Shown piece by piece: positions 18,403 to 28,385 of a DNA stretch of 49,529 nucleotides. Under the pieces are notes generated by a model. The model did no database searches. It was not told the origin of the DNA and worked only from the letters and a program-made list of their open reading frames with translations. How positions within the stretch are numbered: position 1 is the stretch's first letter; each line of letters opens with the position of its first letter. This DNA comes from Bifidobacterium breve. Lineage in GTDB: Bacteria; Actinomycetota; Actinomycetes; Nanopelagicales; Nanopelagicaceae. Both the position numbers and the translations under genes were made by a program. The DNA is taken from contig CAMCPZ010000006.1 in the NCBI GenBank assembly GCA_945876865.1, positions 1 to 49,529 on the forward strand, written 5' to 3'.

Positions 18403-18999
18403 ATGACTCCAAGGATTCAAGAAGCCACGATTCGTGAGCAACGTCAGATGCGTCAGCGTCAATTGATGGATGCTGCGCTGAGTCTTGCGATGGAAGATGG
18501 AGTTGATTCGGTAACTGTTTCTGCCGTAGCAAAGCGCGCCGGCTTAGCCCGCTCTTCGATTTACGAATACTTCGCATCGTCGGCTGATTTGATCGCAGAC
18601 CTTGTAATGGAAGAAATGGCTTACTACAACAAGCGTTTGCTTAAGGCAGTCGATAACGTCGAAGATCCATTCGAATACATCAAACTTTGGATTGAAGAAG
18701 CGCTGCAATATGTAGTTGATGGCCGGCATTTACTTGTTAAAAGTTTGAACACAGTCACTACCCCGAATTATCGCAAGTCAGATATTGCGCAAGGCCACCG
18801 AGATTTAATGGGAACAATCATCAGGCCACTAAGTGAAATTGGTTTACCTGATGTGAAATTGGGACTCGCCTATGTTCAAGCTACTATCGATGTTGCATCT
18901 GTTCGAATTGAATCGGGCAACGACGCAGCGCAAGAGATTAAATTTGCACAAAAATTTGCGATTACCGGTCTGCGCGCTCTACTCGATAATTCGGCATGA
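18403..18999 (+). CDS. TetR-family transcriptional regulator
   Basis: A 198-aa one-component regulator. The N-terminal DNA-binding domain is clear: ATIREQRQMRQRQLMDAAL, then the helix-turn-helix VSAVAKRAGLARSSIYEYF near residues 38-56. The C-terminal ligand domain is not similar to anything I recognise. The gene overlaps the LysE exporter by 4 bp (ATGA), so its likely job is autoregulation together with control of that exporter, with an amino acid or related compound as the signal. The palindromic operator was not located. Confidence 0.9.
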   Translation: MTPRIQEATIREQRQMRQRQLMDAALSLAMEDGVDSVTVSAVAKRAGLARSSIYEYFASSADLIADLVMEEMAYYNKRLLKAVDNVEDPFEYIKLWIEEALQYVVDGRHLLVKSLNTVTTPNYRKSDIAQGHRDLMGTIIRPLSEIGLPDVKLGLAYVQATIDVASVRIESGNDAAQEIKFAQKFAITGLRALLDNSA

Positions 19000-19601
19000 T
19001 TGCAATAGTCCCGGGATTTCTAGCCGGGCTTTCACTGATTATTGCTATTGGTGCCCAAAATGCTTTTGTAATTCGTCAGGGACTGACTAAGAAATATGTT
19101 TTATTAACAGTTTTGATATGCGCATGTTCCGACGCTTTATTGATTGCTCTGGGAGCTAGCGGCCTTGGCGCTTTAATTAAGTCGAATAAGGATCTACTCG
19201 AATTCGTTCGCTGGTTCGGAGTTGCTTATCTTTTGTGGTTTGCATTTAAATCAGCAAGGTCCGCCTTTAAAAGTGCAGCCTTAAATTCTGCCGGAGAAGC
19301 TTCCGCTGATAAAAGGAGCGTTGTTCTAACTGTTCTGGCCCTTACCTTTTTAAACCCGCATGTTTATCTCGATACCGTAATTTTGCTTGGAAGTATCTCT
19401 AATCAATTTGGTTCAGATAAGTGGTTCTTCGTTACAGGCGCGATCATCGCAAGTTTTCTCTGGTTTACATCTATCGGTTTCGGGGCTAAGTCGGCCTCGC
19501 GGTTTATGTCACGCCCTATTTTCTGGAAAATACTTGATTCACTAATCGCCGCAATCATGCTTTCAATTGCGGCGTTCTTAGCGTTTTACAATTTCAACTG
19601 A
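18996..19601 (+). CDS. LysE/ArgO-family amino acid exporter
   Basis: A 201-aa membrane protein with about six helices. The N-terminal signature GLSLIIAIGAQNAFVIRQGL is characteristic of LysE/ArgO (GAQNAFVLRQGL), and LTFLNPHVYLDTVILLGS is the second conserved loop. It would export basic amino acids such as lysine or arginine. It is co-transcribed with a TetR regulator, whereas the classical regulator is LysG/ArgP. It ends with no gap against the convergent mmsA stop codon; CAACTGACTAGTTG across the junction can form a 5-bp hairpin. Confidence 0.9.
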   Translation: MIAIVPGFLAGLSLIIAIGAQNAFVIRQGLTKKYVLLTVLICACSDALLIALGASGLGALIKSNKDLLEFVRWFGVAYLLWFAFKSARSAFKSAALNSAGEASADKRSVVLTVLALTFLNPHVYLDTVILLGSISNQFGSDKWFFVTGAIIASFLWFTSIGFGAKSASRFMSRPIFWKILDSLIAAIMLSIAAFLAFYNFN

Positions 19602-21095
19602 CTAGTTGTTCTGAGGGAAACCTAAGTTAATTCCGCCGTGGCTTGGATCTAACCAGCGGCTTGTAACAACCTTGCCACGAGTGAAGAAGTGAACTCCTTC
19701 GGTGCCGTGTGCATGGGTGTCGCCGAATAATGAATTCTTCCAACCACCGAAGGAGAAGTAAGCCATTGGAACTGGGATTGGAACGTTGATTCCGACCATT
19801 CCAACTTCTACTTCATTCTGGAATCTGCGTGCAGCACCACCGTCGTTCGTGAAGATTGCTGTTCCGTTTCCATAAGGGTGGCTATTTACAAGTGCAAGTG
19901 CTTCATCGTAAGTATTCACGCGCAGAATGCTTAGAACTGGTCCAAAAATTTCTTCTTTATAAATGCTCATGTCAGGTGTTACGTTGTCGAAAAGTGTTGG
20001 TCCAAGGAAGAAACCTTCCCCGTCAACTTTAACTTTGCGACCATCTTCGACAAGAGTGGCACCAGCTTTTTCACCAGCTTCAATATATGACGCAACTTTG
20101 TCACGATGAACTTTGGTAACAAGTGGTCCCATATCTGAACCCTTAGTTCCATCGCCGGTTTTGATATCTGCCATACGCGACTTAATTTTTGCGACCAAGG
20201 CATTTGCGATTGGTTCTACTGCAACGATTGCTGAAATTGCCATGCAGCGCTCTCCTGCTGAACCGAAGCCAGCATTGATTGCAGCATCTGCAGCTAGTTC
20301 TAGATCAGAATCCGGAAGAACGACCATGTGGTTCTTTGCGCCACCAAGTGCTTGAACGCGCTTGCCATGATTGGTTCCGGTTTCATAAACATATTTCGCG
20401 ATTGGTGTTGATCCCACGAATGAAACTGACTTGATTCCTGGGTGAGTTAGAAGCGCATCAACTGATTCTTTATCGCCATGAACAACATTGAAGACACCGT
20501 CAGGAAGTCCGGCTTCTTTCCAAAGTTCAGCCAAGAACATCGCCGCACTTGGATCTTTCTCGGAAGGCTTTAGAACAACTGTGTTACCGCAGGCGATTGC
20601 AATTGGGAAGAACCACATCGGAACCATCGCTGGGAAGTTAAATGGAGAAATTATCGCGACTGGGCCAAGAGGTTGGCGGATTGAGTAAACATCTACCCCG
20701 GTAGAAACTTCTTCAGAGAAGCCACCCTTTAAAAGATGTGGGATACCGCAAGCAAATTCAACAACTTCAAGACCACGAGTAACTTCGCCCGCTGCATCGC
20801 TCAATACTTTTCCGTGTTCAGCTGTTATAAGTGCAGCAATCTTCTCTTTGTTCTGCAGAACTAATTCGCGGAATGCAAAGAGAACTTGGGTGCGCTTTGT
20901 TAATGAGCTGTGGCGCCATGAAACAAATGCATCGCTGGCGGCGGTAACTGCCTTATCAACCATCGCTACATTCGCAAGTGCAACGTTTGCTGAAACCTGT
21001 CCGGTCGCTGGATTAAAAACCTCGCTAGTGCGTTCAGTTTTCCCGGTGTCTAATGCGCCATTTATCCAATGTGTGATGATTTTTGTCTGAGTCAT
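19602..21095 (-). CDS. mmsA: CoA-acylating methylmalonate-semialdehyde dehydrogenase
   Basis: MmsA oxidises methylmalonate or malonate semialdehyde to propionyl- or acetyl-CoA, in valine, inositol or beta-alanine breakdown. The 497-aa ALDH has the N-terminal HWINGALDTGKTERTSEVFNP, the NAD-binding SFVGSTPIA, ALGGAKNHMVV (family-specific), catalytic Cys in GSAGERCMAISA, and the C-terminal PVPMAYFSFGGWKNSLFGD. The start has a TAGATT hexamer exactly 6 nt upstream. A class III aminotransferase is transcribed divergently, suggesting a semialdehyde-producing pathway (for example beta-alanine). Confidence 0.95.
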   Translation of the reverse strand: MTQTKIITHWINGALDTGKTERTSEVFNPATGQVSANVALANVAMVDKAVTAASDAFVSWRHSSLTKRTQVLFAFRELVLQNKEKIAALITAEHGKVLSDAAGEVTRGLEVVEFACGIPHLLKGGFSEEVSTGVDVYSIRQPLGPVAIISPFNFPAMVPMWFFPIAIACGNTVVLKPSEKDPSAAMFLAELWKEAGLPDGVFNVVHGDKESVDALLTHPGIKSVSFVGSTPIAKYVYETGTNHGKRVQALGGAKNHMVVLPDSDLELAADAAINAGFGSAGERCMAISAIVAVEPIANALVAKIKSRMADIKTGDGTKGSDMGPLVTKVHRDKVASYIEAGEKAGATLVEDGRKVKVDGEGFFLGPTLFDNVTPDMSIYKEEIFGPVLSILRVNTYDEALALVNSHPYGNGTAIFTNDGGAARRFQNEVEVGMVGINVPIPVPMAYFSFGGWKNSLFGDTHAHGTEGVHFFTRGKVVTSRWLDPSHGGINLGFPQNN

Positions 21096-21101
21096 AGCGT
21101 T

Positions 21102-21107
21102 AATCTA
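21102..21107 (-). promoter_or_regulatory. -10 element for leaderless mmsA transcript
   Basis: TAGATT on the minus strand with 6 nt to the ATG at 21095. Confidence 0.55.
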
Positions 21108-21180
21108 CGCCAGAGCAATATGATGGCGCCAATCAATGATGGCAGTTATGTCCAAGTCGTCCAAATGCTAGGGGCAATCG

Positions 21181-22524
21181 GTGAGCACAGGTTCAAAGAG
21201 TAATTCTGAAGTAAGCGCGGCAGACCACAATTTTGTTTTCCACTCCTGGTCGGCCCAAGGTGCGATTTCACCAATCCCCGTTGCAAAGAGTTCAGGATCT
21301 AGATTCTGGGATCACGATGGCAAAGAGTATTTGGATTTCTCCTCCCAATTAGTTTTTACAAATATCGGACACCAACATCCAAAGGTGGTCGCTGCAATTC
21401 AAGAGCAAGCCGCAACTTTAACTGCGCTTGCACCACAACATGCCAGCGATATCCGAAACCAAGCTGCAGAGCGCATTGTTGAACTTGCAGGATTAAACTT
21501 CGCAAAAGTTTTCTTCACCAACGGTGGCGCCGATGCAATTGAAAACGCCATCCGCATGGCTCGTATTCACACCCGTAAACACAAGGTGCTTTCAACTTAC
21601 CGTTCGTATCATGGCAATACTGGCGCTGCGATTAATGCAACTGGCGATCCCCGCAGATTCCCGAATGAATTTGCATTTGGGCATGTGCATTTCTGGGGGC
21701 CCTATCTATATCGGTCTGCATTCTGGGCCAACAGCGAAGAGCAAGAATGTGAACGGGCTCTGCAACATCTAGAGCAAACAATAATCTTTGAGGGCCCGCA
21801 CACAATTGGTGCAATTTTGTTAGAAAGCGTTCCCGGAACTGCTGGAGTTCTAGTTCCACCAACAGGTTATCTCGAAGGTGTTCGTGCGCTCTGCGACAAA
21901 TACAAAATTATGTGGATTGCAGATGAAGTTATGGCTGGCTTTGGCCGAACTGGAAAATGGTTTGCATTCCAATCATCAAAGGTAGTTCCGGACTTAATTA
22001 CCTTCGCCAAAGGCGTAACTTCGGGTTATGTCCCACTAGGTGGAGTTGTTATCAGCAAGGAAATTTCAAAGACATTCGATGAGCAAGTTTTTCCTGGTGG
22101 CCTTACATATATGGGACACCCGCTCGCTGCCGCTACCGCAGTTGCAGCAATTGATGTAATGAAAGACGAGAAAATGCTTGAAAACGCAACATCAATTGGT
22201 GAGAAAATTCTTGGTCCTGGCCTACATGAATTAGCTAAGAAACATAAAGTCATCGGGGATATCCGCGGTGCTGGTGTTTTCTGGGGAGTCGATCTGGTCA
22301 GCAATCGTAAGACGCACGAACCACTTGCGCCTTACGGTGGATCGAGCCCTGCGATGAATGAACTGGTTGCAGCTTGCAAAGCCAATGGCATGATGCCGTT
22401 CACGAATTTCAACCGAATTCATTTGTGCCCACCGTGCAATATCTCTGAAGCCGATGCCCGACTTGGTCTGGAAATTCTCGATAAATCCTTGGCAGTAATC
22501 GGAGAGTATTACACCGGCGAATAA
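21181..22524 (+). CDS. Class III (omega) aminotransferase, taurine/beta-alanine type
   Basis: A 447-aa PLP enzyme of the omega-amino acid transaminase group. It keeps FTNGGADAIENAIRMAR, STYRSYHGNTG, IADEVMAGFGRTGKW with the PLP Asp, and the Schiff-base lysine in TFAKGVTSGYVPLGG. The HSWSAQG opening and GLTYMGHPLAAA resemble taurine:2-oxoglutarate transaminases as I remember them, but beta-alanine is an equally good substrate guess given divergent mmsA, since its product malonate semialdehyde is an MmsA substrate. The start is a GTG at 21181. A weak -10-like TAGGGG ends 6 nt before it and no Shine-Dalgarno is seen. Confidence 0.85.
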   Translation: MSTGSKSNSEVSAADHNFVFHSWSAQGAISPIPVAKSSGSRFWDHDGKEYLDFSSQLVFTNIGHQHPKVVAAIQEQAATLTALAPQHASDIRNQAAERIVELAGLNFAKVFFTNGGADAIENAIRMARIHTRKHKVLSTYRSYHGNTGAAINATGDPRRFPNEFAFGHVHFWGPYLYRSAFWANSEEQECERALQHLEQTIIFEGPHTIGAILLESVPGTAGVLVPPTGYLEGVRALCDKYKIMWIADEVMAGFGRTGKWFAFQSSKVVPDLITFAKGVTSGYVPLGGVVISKEISKTFDEQVFPGGLTYMGHPLAAATAVAAIDVMKDEKMLENATSIGEKILGPGLHELAKKHKVIGDIRGAGVFWGVDLVSNRKTHEPLAPYGGSSPAMNELVAACKANGMMPFTNFNRIHLCPPCNISEADARLGLEILDKSLAVIGEYYTGE

Positions 22525-22573
22525 AACTCGTGCCGCGCGGATCTTTTATCGCTGGTTATGACAAACTGCCGCC

Positions 22574-23188
22574 ATGGCTCAGCTAATTTATTACTGCGGA
22601 ACAATGGACAGTGGAAAATCCACTTTGGCGCTGCAGACCGCTCACAACTATGAGAGTCGCGGCCGCCATGGATTGGTCTTTACAAATCGAGATCGAGCCG
22701 GCACTGGAATTATCTCCTCCAGATTAGGTCTTCAAAGCCCAGCTATAGAAGTTGGTAGCGAGATGGATATCTTCTCGTTTGTGGAATCTCATCAAGCAAA
22801 AAGTGGAAAGTTAGACTATTTAATCTTCGATGAAGCTCAGTTTTATGAGAGTGAACAGATCGATCAACTTGCTCGAATCGTCGATATTTTGAATGTAGAT
22901 GTTTTCGCCTTTGGAATCCTTAGTGATTTCAGAACTTCCCTATTCCCTGGTTCGATGCGACTTATTGAATTGGCAGATCGAGTCAACCCATTGCAGGTTG
23001 AAGCGCTCTGTTGGTGCGGGCTTCGTGCAACACACAACGCCAGAATTATTAATGGGCGCATGACTCGTGAGGGAGATCAATTGGTCCCAGGTGACACTTC
23101 GCCTGATGCTGAAGTGGTTTACGAAGTTCTCTGCCGAAAGCACCATATGGCAAATATGAGTTCTAAAGATCACGACGAGAACAGGTAG
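22574..23188 (+). CDS. tdk: Thymidine kinase
   Basis: Tdk phosphorylates deoxythymidine with ATP for salvage. The 204-aa protein is a type II kinase: P-loop GTMDSGKST near residues 9-17, Walker B FDEAQFYE, and the zinc-binding lasso with C-W-C-G near 150 and C-R-K-H-H at the C-terminus. It lies immediately upstream of PNP, opposite the thymidine phosphorylase and nucleoside transporter genes. Its TAG stop overlaps a -10 hexamer for PNP. Confidence 0.96.
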   Translation: MAQLIYYCGTMDSGKSTLALQTAHNYESRGRHGLVFTNRDRAGTGIISSRLGLQSPAIEVGSEMDIFSFVESHQAKSGKLDYLIFDEAQFYESEQIDQLARIVDILNVDVFAFGILSDFRTSLFPGSMRLIELADRVNPLQVEALCWCGLRATHNARIINGRMTREGDQLVPGDTSPDAEVVYEVLCRKHHMANMSSKDHDENR

Positions 23189-23191
23189 GTT
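23186..23191 (+). promoter_or_regulatory. -10 element for a leaderless PNP transcript
   Basis: TAGGTT, beginning with the tdk stop codon, ends 6 nt before the ATG at 23198. An AGGT Shine-Dalgarno-like stretch overlaps it, so read-through translation is also possible. Confidence 0.4.
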
Positions 23192-23197
23192 TGCCGA

Positions 23198-24016
23198 ATG
23201 AGCGATTTATATTCTGATCCACTTGGCACCGCAGTTTTAGCCGCAGCAAAAATTGCTGAGATAACCGGGAAACCAAAACACGATGTTGCACTTGTAATGG
23301 GATCAGGATGGATGCCGGCAACAGATGCACTCGGGAAACCAACTCACGAATTTGCTGTGACCGATGTTCCAGGATTTCCGGCCCCGACAGTTGTCGGACA
23401 CGGCGGATTGATTCGCTCTTATGTAATCGATGGCGCAAATGGGAAAATCCAAGCACTCGTCTTTCTTGGTCGGACCCACTTATACGAGGGTAAAGGTCTA
23501 GAACCTGTTGTTCATGGGGCGCGCACAGCGGTAAAAGCTGGTTGCAAAGTAGTTGTGTTAACCAATGCCTGTGGCGGAATAAATCGGGGCTACAAAGTTG
23601 GACAACCTGTTCTGATTCGGGACCATATTTCTATGACTGCAACAAGTCCACTGATTGGTGCTGACTTCGTAGATTTAACTGACTTGTATAGCAAGCGAAT
23701 TCGCCAACTTGTGAAGTGTGAAGATCCATCGCTGGCTGAAGGTGTTTATGTTCATTGGCGCGGGCCAGCTTACGAAACACCAGCAGAGATAAATATGTTG
23801 CGAACAGTTGGCGCAGATCTCGTAGGAATGTCTACGGTTCCAGAAGCAATCGCGGCACATGCACTGGGTGCAGAAGTTTTGGGAATTTCGCTTGTAACAA
23901 ATGCTGCCGCCGGTGTCACCGGAGAGAAATTGAGCCACACCGAAGTTATGGAAGCCGGGCAAGCGGCTGCTGGGCGAATGGGTGAATTGCTTGCGAAGGT
24001 GTTAAAACAACTGTGA
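23198..24016 (+). CDS. Purine nucleoside phosphorylase (trimeric type)
   Basis: PNP cleaves (deoxy)inosine and guanosine with phosphate to base plus pentose 1-phosphate. The 272-aa protein has the phosphate-binding GSGWMPATDAL, the HGGLIRSY histidine region, LTNACGGI, HWRGPAYETPAEI, GMSTVPEAIAA, and base-recognising VTNAAAGVTG, all features of the trimeric punA/PNP family. It overlaps the downstream mutase (GTGA), which would convert its pentose 1-phosphate product. Confidence 0.95.
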   Translation: MSDLYSDPLGTAVLAAAKIAEITGKPKHDVALVMGSGWMPATDALGKPTHEFAVTDVPGFPAPTVVGHGGLIRSYVIDGANGKIQALVFLGRTHLYEGKGLEPVVHGARTAVKAGCKVVVLTNACGGINRGYKVGQPVLIRDHISMTATSPLIGADFVDLTDLYSKRIRQLVKCEDPSLAEGVYVHWRGPAYETPAEINMLRTVGADLVGMSTVPEAIAAHALGAEVLGISLVTNAAAGVTGEKLSHTEVMEAGQAAAGRMGELLAKVLKQL

Positions 24017-25629
24017 TTGATGAGCAGTTCCGGCTAGAAGTTTTAGATTGGATTGCAAAGGATCCGGATTCAGATACTGCGTCTCTTCTTGCCAAATGGC
24101 TCTCTGAAAATAACGAGGTTGAACTTCGCAAATCATTTAACGGTTTTCTAGAGTTTGGCACTGCAGGATTACGTGGACCAGTTCGACCGGGGCCATCAGG
24201 AATGAACCGCGCAGTTGTTGGACGCACCGCTGCCGGAATCTCTGCATTTTTAATTTCTAGAGGTTTGTCTAAAGTTGTTATTGGCCGAGATGCAAGGCAT
24301 GGTTCAGCAGAATTTATGCAAGAAAGCGCCGAGATTCTCTCGGGCGCGGGCCTAGATGTTTACCTGCTCCCCCGTGAACTTCCAACACCGGTATTAGCAT
24401 TTGCAGTAAATGAAATGAAAATGGATTGCGGAATCATGGTGACTGCAAGTCACAACCCAGCAACCGATAACGGATACAAGGTTTATCTTGGTGGAAACCT
24501 TGATGGCGTCGAATATCGAGGCAGCCAGATAATCGCCCCAATCGATAAAGAAATTTCGAAGTTGATTAGCGGGATTGCGCTTCCAAGTCCACGTGGATCG
24601 AACTGGAAGATAGTCGGCGAAGAAGTAATCCACGGTTACGTTTCAAGCTGCGCTAGTGGAGCCAAAGAAGCATCCGCTCAAAAAATCATTTACACGGCCA
24701 TGCACGGTGTTGGCACACAAACTTTGCTATCGGTATTTCAAGCAGCGAACTTCTCAAAACCAATGTTGGTCGAACAGCAATGTGAACCAGATCCTGATTT
24801 TCCGACAGTTGCATTCCCCAATCCAGAAGAACCTGGTGCGATGGATTTAGCAATCAAATTGGCAATTTCGCAGAATGGGGATTTGGTTATTGCTAGCGAC
24901 CCTGATGCAGATCGTTGCGCAGTAGCAGCACAAGATTCAGCTGGAAACTGGCGGACCCTGCGAGGAGATGAACTTGGAATCATCCTTGGCCATTACATTT
25001 CAAAGACCGAAAGCGTTGCTGGCAGAACCTTTGCTACGACAATTGTTTCTTCAAGTGCTCTGGCGAAGATTGCTAAAAACTGTGGCGCTGATTTTCAAGA
25101 GACGTTAACCGGCTTCAAGAATCTATCCAAGATAAACAATCTGGCTTTTGGATATGAAGAAGCAATCGGATACTGCGTCAATCCTTCAAAGGTAAATGAT
25201 AAGGATGGAATTTCTGCCGCCTTAAAAATCGCACAGATTAACTCTGAATTAATCCGTCGAGGTTCAACCTTGTTTGCCTACCTTGATGAAATCTGGAGCG
25301 AAATCGGTTATCACCGAACCGAACAACTTTCGATCAGGTATGAGGATGTTTCGGAAATTTCTAGAACTATCTCCGAGGTTGTGGCGAATCCACCTAAACA
25401 GATTGCCGGCCTGGATGTAACTAGCTTCGAAGACTTGAGCAGGATTTCACCCTCAACTGTTGGCCTGCGAATTAGATGTGGTGGCAACGCACGAATTATC
25501 ATCAGGCCGAGCGGAACTGAGCCAAAGCTAAAGACCTACATTGAAGTAATTGGTGAAGTTAGCTCCGCCGATGAATTGGTCGAGCAAATAAAGGAAGACT
25601 TTAAGAAATTATTCGCTAGCTATAGCTAA
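24013..25629 (+). CDS. Phosphosugar mutase, probable phosphopentomutase (PmmB/PGM2-like)
   Basis: A 538-aa alpha-D-phosphohexomutase-superfamily enzyme. Visible are [13 protein letters not shown] near residue 48, the phosphoserine loop [16 protein letters not shown], the metal loop DPDADRCAV, sugar loop [10 protein letters not shown], and phosphate loop [15 protein letters not shown]. The long PGM2-like form and its coupling to PNP (GTG start inside the PNP stop) point to ribose/deoxyribose 1-phosphate to 5-phosphate conversion; in mycobacteria the equivalent neighbour is named pmmB. It overlaps convergent add by 21 bp, around the palindrome TAGCTATAGCTA. Confidence 0.9.
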   Translation: MIDEQFRLEVLDWIAKDPDSDTASLLAKWLSENNEVELRKSFNGFLEFGTAGLRGPVRPGPSGMNRAVVGRTAAGISAFLISRGLSKVVIGRDARHGSAEFMQESAEILSGAGLDVYLLPRELPTPVLAFAVNEMKMDCGIMVTASHNPATDNGYKVYLGGNLDGVEYRGSQIIAPIDKEISKLISGIALPSPRGSNWKIVGEEVIHGYVSSCASGAKEASAQKIIYTAMHGVGTQTLLSVFQAANFSKPMLVEQQCEPDPDFPTVAFPNPEEPGAMDLAIKLAISQNGDLVIASDPDADRCAVAAQDSAGNWRTLRGDELGIILGHYISKTESVAGRTFATTIVSSSALAKIAKNCGADFQETLTGFKNLSKINNLAFGYEEAIGYCVNPSKVNDKDGISAALKIAQINSELIRRGSTLFAYLDEIWSEIGYHRTEQLSIRYEDVSEISRTISEVVANPPKQIAGLDVTSFEDLSRISPSTVGLRIRCGGNARIIIRPSGTEPKLKTYIEVIGEVSSADELVEQIKEDFKKLFASYS

Positions 25630-26700
25630 ATAACCGGGCTTCACAACTTCTTCGATAATCGCTAGACGTTCCTCAAAAGGAATAAATGAACTCTTTAGCG
25701 CATTTATAGTCACACGTTGCAAGTCTTGAAAGGTCCAATCAAAAGCCTTAACAACTTCGACCATCTCATTTGTCATTGAAGTGCGGCTCATTAATCTGTT
25801 ATCGGTGTTAATTGTTACTCGGAATCTTAACTTTGCGAGGGCGCCGATTGGATGAGATGCAATTGACTTAGCTGCGCCAGTCTGCAAATTGGATGTTGGA
25901 CATAGTTCTAGCGGAATCCGGCGATCACGAACGTAAGCAGATAGTCTGCCAAGTTTTGGTTTGCTGCCAGAAAAATCTATGTCATCAACTATCCGAACGC
26001 CGTGACCTAATCTTTCTGCCCCACACATTTGAATCGCCTGCCAGATTGAAGGTAATCCGTAGGCCTCACCGGCATGAATAGTGAAGTGTGCGTTCTCTTG
26101 ACGAAGATAATTAAAAGTGTCTAATTGATTCGTTGGCGGAAAACCATCTTCGGGTCCAGCAATATCAAAGCCGACAACACCAAGATCGCGATACTTGACT
26201 ACCTTTTCGGCAATTTCTTGCGCAATCGAATTCTGGCGAAGAGCGCATAACAAAGATTCAACTCGAATTTTTAGTCCTTCGGCTGCCGCCGCTTTCTCGC
26301 CCTGACGATAACCTTCGATAGTTGCTTCGATAACTTCATCAAGCGACAAACCTTTGCGGGTGAAAAGTTCTGGCGCACCGCGCACTTCTGCATAAACAAC
26401 ACCGTCGCGAGCGAGATCTAATGCACATTCGCTGGCGACGCGAATGATTGCTTCTCGGGTCTGCATCACGGCAATAACGTGCTCGAAGGTTTCGAGATAA
26501 AGCTCGAGAGATCCGGAATTACAAGAATCGAAATACCAGTCAGCGAGTTCGTCAGCGGTATTTTTTGGAAGTTTGTAATTAATCTTCGCTGCTAAATCAA
26601 TGATTGTTTGGGGCCGAAGTCCGCCATCTAGATGATCATGAATCAACGCTTTTGGTAACCGCTTAATCTGTTCTGCCGTTGGAATCTTTGTAAGTGTCAT
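25609..26700 (-). CDS. add: Adenosine deaminase
   Basis: Converts adenosine and deoxyadenosine to the inosine forms, the substrates of PNP. The 363-aa TIM barrel has its zinc ligands: HDHLDG (HxH) near residue 22, the HAGEAYG segment with catalytic Glu, GHGVRI, and TINTDNRL. I chose the ATG at 26700 because a GAGGG Shine-Dalgarno lies 5 nt before it and the start comes 1 nt after the deoA stop; an upstream in-frame ATG at 26721 would lie inside deoA. It is the last gene of the nucleoside operon. Confidence 0.95.
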   Translation of the reverse strand: MTLTKIPTAEQIKRLPKALIHDHLDGGLRPQTIIDLAAKINYKLPKNTADELADWYFDSCNSGSLELYLETFEHVIAVMQTREAIIRVASECALDLARDGVVYAEVRGAPELFTRKGLSLDEVIEATIEGYRQGEKAAAAEGLKIRVESLLCALRQNSIAQEIAEKVVKYRDLGVVGFDIAGPEDGFPPTNQLDTFNYLRQENAHFTIHAGEAYGLPSIWQAIQMCGAERLGHGVRIVDDIDFSGSKPKLGRLSAYVRDRRIPLELCPTSNLQTGAAKSIASHPIGALAKLRFRVTINTDNRLMSRTSMTNEMVEVVKAFDWTFQDLQRVTINALKSSFIPFEERLAIIEEVVKPGYLAIASE

Positions 26701-26701
26701 C

Positions 26702-27997
26702 TCATCCCTCAATTTTCTCAATTATAAGAGGCAATCGAGGTGCTACCGAACCATCTTGGCCAATAACAAATGAATTTTGAAGTGCGCTCTGAGCACGTTC
26801 GAAGCGCGCCGATTCATCAGCATGTAGCGTGTAAATCAGATCGCCCTTCTTTACCTGTGCACCTGGCTTTGCATGAATTTCGATTCCAGCGCCAAATGAA
26901 ACTTTTTCACCTTGTTTAGAACGGCCAGCTCCTAAGCGCCAAGCTGCAATTCCAACGCTCATTGCATCCATCGATGAAAGCGTTCCATCTTTATCAGCAA
27001 GAATTTTTGCGCTCTCTTTAGCTACTGGAAGTTTTGCATCAGGATCTCCGCCTTGTGCGCGAATCATTTTCTTCCAGCTATCCATTGCGGCGCCGTTTTT
27101 CAAGGCATCAGCTGGATCCATAAGCTGCTTAATTCCAGCGGCATCTAACATCTCGCGAGCTAAAACTAGCGTCAGCTCAACAACATCGGACGGTCCGCCG
27201 CCAGCTAATACTTCAACACTCTCCCGAACTTCCAGCGCGTTTCCTGCAGTTAAACCAAGTGGAACATCCATTGCTGTTACAAGTGCACGGGTCTTTACTC
27301 CAGCGCGGGTTCCTAAATCAACCATAACTCTGGCAAGTTCACTAGCTTTTTTCGGATCTGACATAAAAGCACCAGAACCTGTTTTTACATCGAGAACCAA
27401 TGCGCTGGTTCCTTCGGCAATTTTCTTACTCATGATGCTTGATGCAATTAGAGGAATCGCTCGAACGGTTCCGGTCACATCTCGTAGCGCATAAAGTTTC
27501 TTATCGGCTGGCGCTAGTCCCGCACCTGCGGCACAAATAACTGCGCCACAACTCTTAATTACTTCTAACATCTCGGCATTACTTAGCGAAGCTCGCCAAC
27601 CAGGAATTGATTCCAATTTGTCTAACGTTCCACCAGTGTGACCGAGTCCGCGACCAGAAAGTTGTGGCACTGCTCCCCCGCAAGCTGCAACTAATGGCGC
27701 CAATGGCAAAGTAATTTTGTCGCCGACTCCACCAGTCGAATGCTTGTCAACAGTCTTACGATCGAGCATCGACCATTCCATGCGTTCGCCACTGTTGATC
27801 ATTGCATCAGTCCAGCGAGAAATTTCGCGAGAGTTCATACCATTCAACAGAATCGCCATAAGCAGCGCAGACATTTGTTCATCAGCAACAACGCCCTTTG
27901 TGTAGGCGTCAATAACCCAATCAATCTGCGGATCAGTTAGCTCATTGTTGTCGCGTTTTGCGCCAATTATTTCGACCGCGTCAAAGGCCTCACTCAT
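26702..27997 (-). CDS. deoA: Thymidine phosphorylase
   Basis: Cleaves thymidine or deoxyuridine to base plus deoxyribose 1-phosphate. At 431 aa it has the alpha domain, the nucleoside phosphorylase signature [20 protein letters not shown], the phosphate motif [10 protein letters not shown], and a C-terminal biotinyl-like domain ([14 protein letters not shown]). It overlaps cdd by 4 bp and precedes add with a 1-nt gap, giving an add-deoA-cdd catabolic set. Confidence 0.96.
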   Translation of the reverse strand: MSEAFDAVEIIGAKRDNNELTDPQIDWVIDAYTKGVVADEQMSALLMAILLNGMNSREISRWTDAMINSGERMEWSMLDRKTVDKHSTGGVGDKITLPLAPLVAACGGAVPQLSGRGLGHTGGTLDKLESIPGWRASLSNAEMLEVIKSCGAVICAAGAGLAPADKKLYALRDVTGTVRAIPLIASSIMSKKIAEGTSALVLDVKTGSGAFMSDPKKASELARVMVDLGTRAGVKTRALVTAMDVPLGLTAGNALEVRESVEVLAGGGPSDVVELTLVLAREMLDAAGIKQLMDPADALKNGAAMDSWKKMIRAQGGDPDAKLPVAKESAKILADKDGTLSSMDAMSVGIAAWRLGAGRSKQGEKVSFGAGIEIHAKPGAQVKKGDLIYTLHADESARFERAQSALQNSFVIGQDGSVAPRLPLIIEKIEG

Positions 27998-28383
27998 TTT
28001 TCTAAATCATCTGGACCAAAAGCCCAAGGCAATATCACTGACATTGGCGATGGACCATCCGGTGTCATCAATAGCATCTCGTTTCCGCCATGTTCAAATA
28101 GCAATTGACGGCATCGACCACAGGGTGAAAGATAATTTCCATCTGCATCTACACAAACCGCAGCGATTAAACGTCCACCACCAGTGGAGATTAAATTCGA
28201 AACTAGACCACATTCGGCGCAGAGCCCAAGTCCGTAACTTGCATTTTCAACGTTACAACCAGAAACAATTCGACCATCATCTACTAGCGCGGCAACGCCA
28301 ACCGGAAACTTCGAGTAAGGCGCATACGCTTTCTTCATAATCAACTTGGCTTCTGAGTGCAGTGCTTCCCAATCGATATTCAT
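27994..28383 (-). CDS. cdd: Cytidine deaminase
   Basis: Homotetrameric zinc enzyme that turns (deoxy)cytidine into (deoxy)uridine. The 129-aa protein has FPVGVAAL, NVENASYGLGLCAEC (catalytic Glu with first zinc Cys), and SPCGRCRQLL with the other two zinc cysteines. It follows the second transporter permease after 2 nt. Confidence 0.97.
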   Translation of the reverse strand: MNIDWEALHSEAKLIMKKAYAPYSKFPVGVAALVDDGRIVSGCNVENASYGLGLCAECGLVSNLISTGGGRLIAAVCVDADGNYLSPCGRCRQLLFEHGGNEMLLMTPDGPSPMSVILPWAFGPDDLEK

Positions 28384-28385
28384 AA

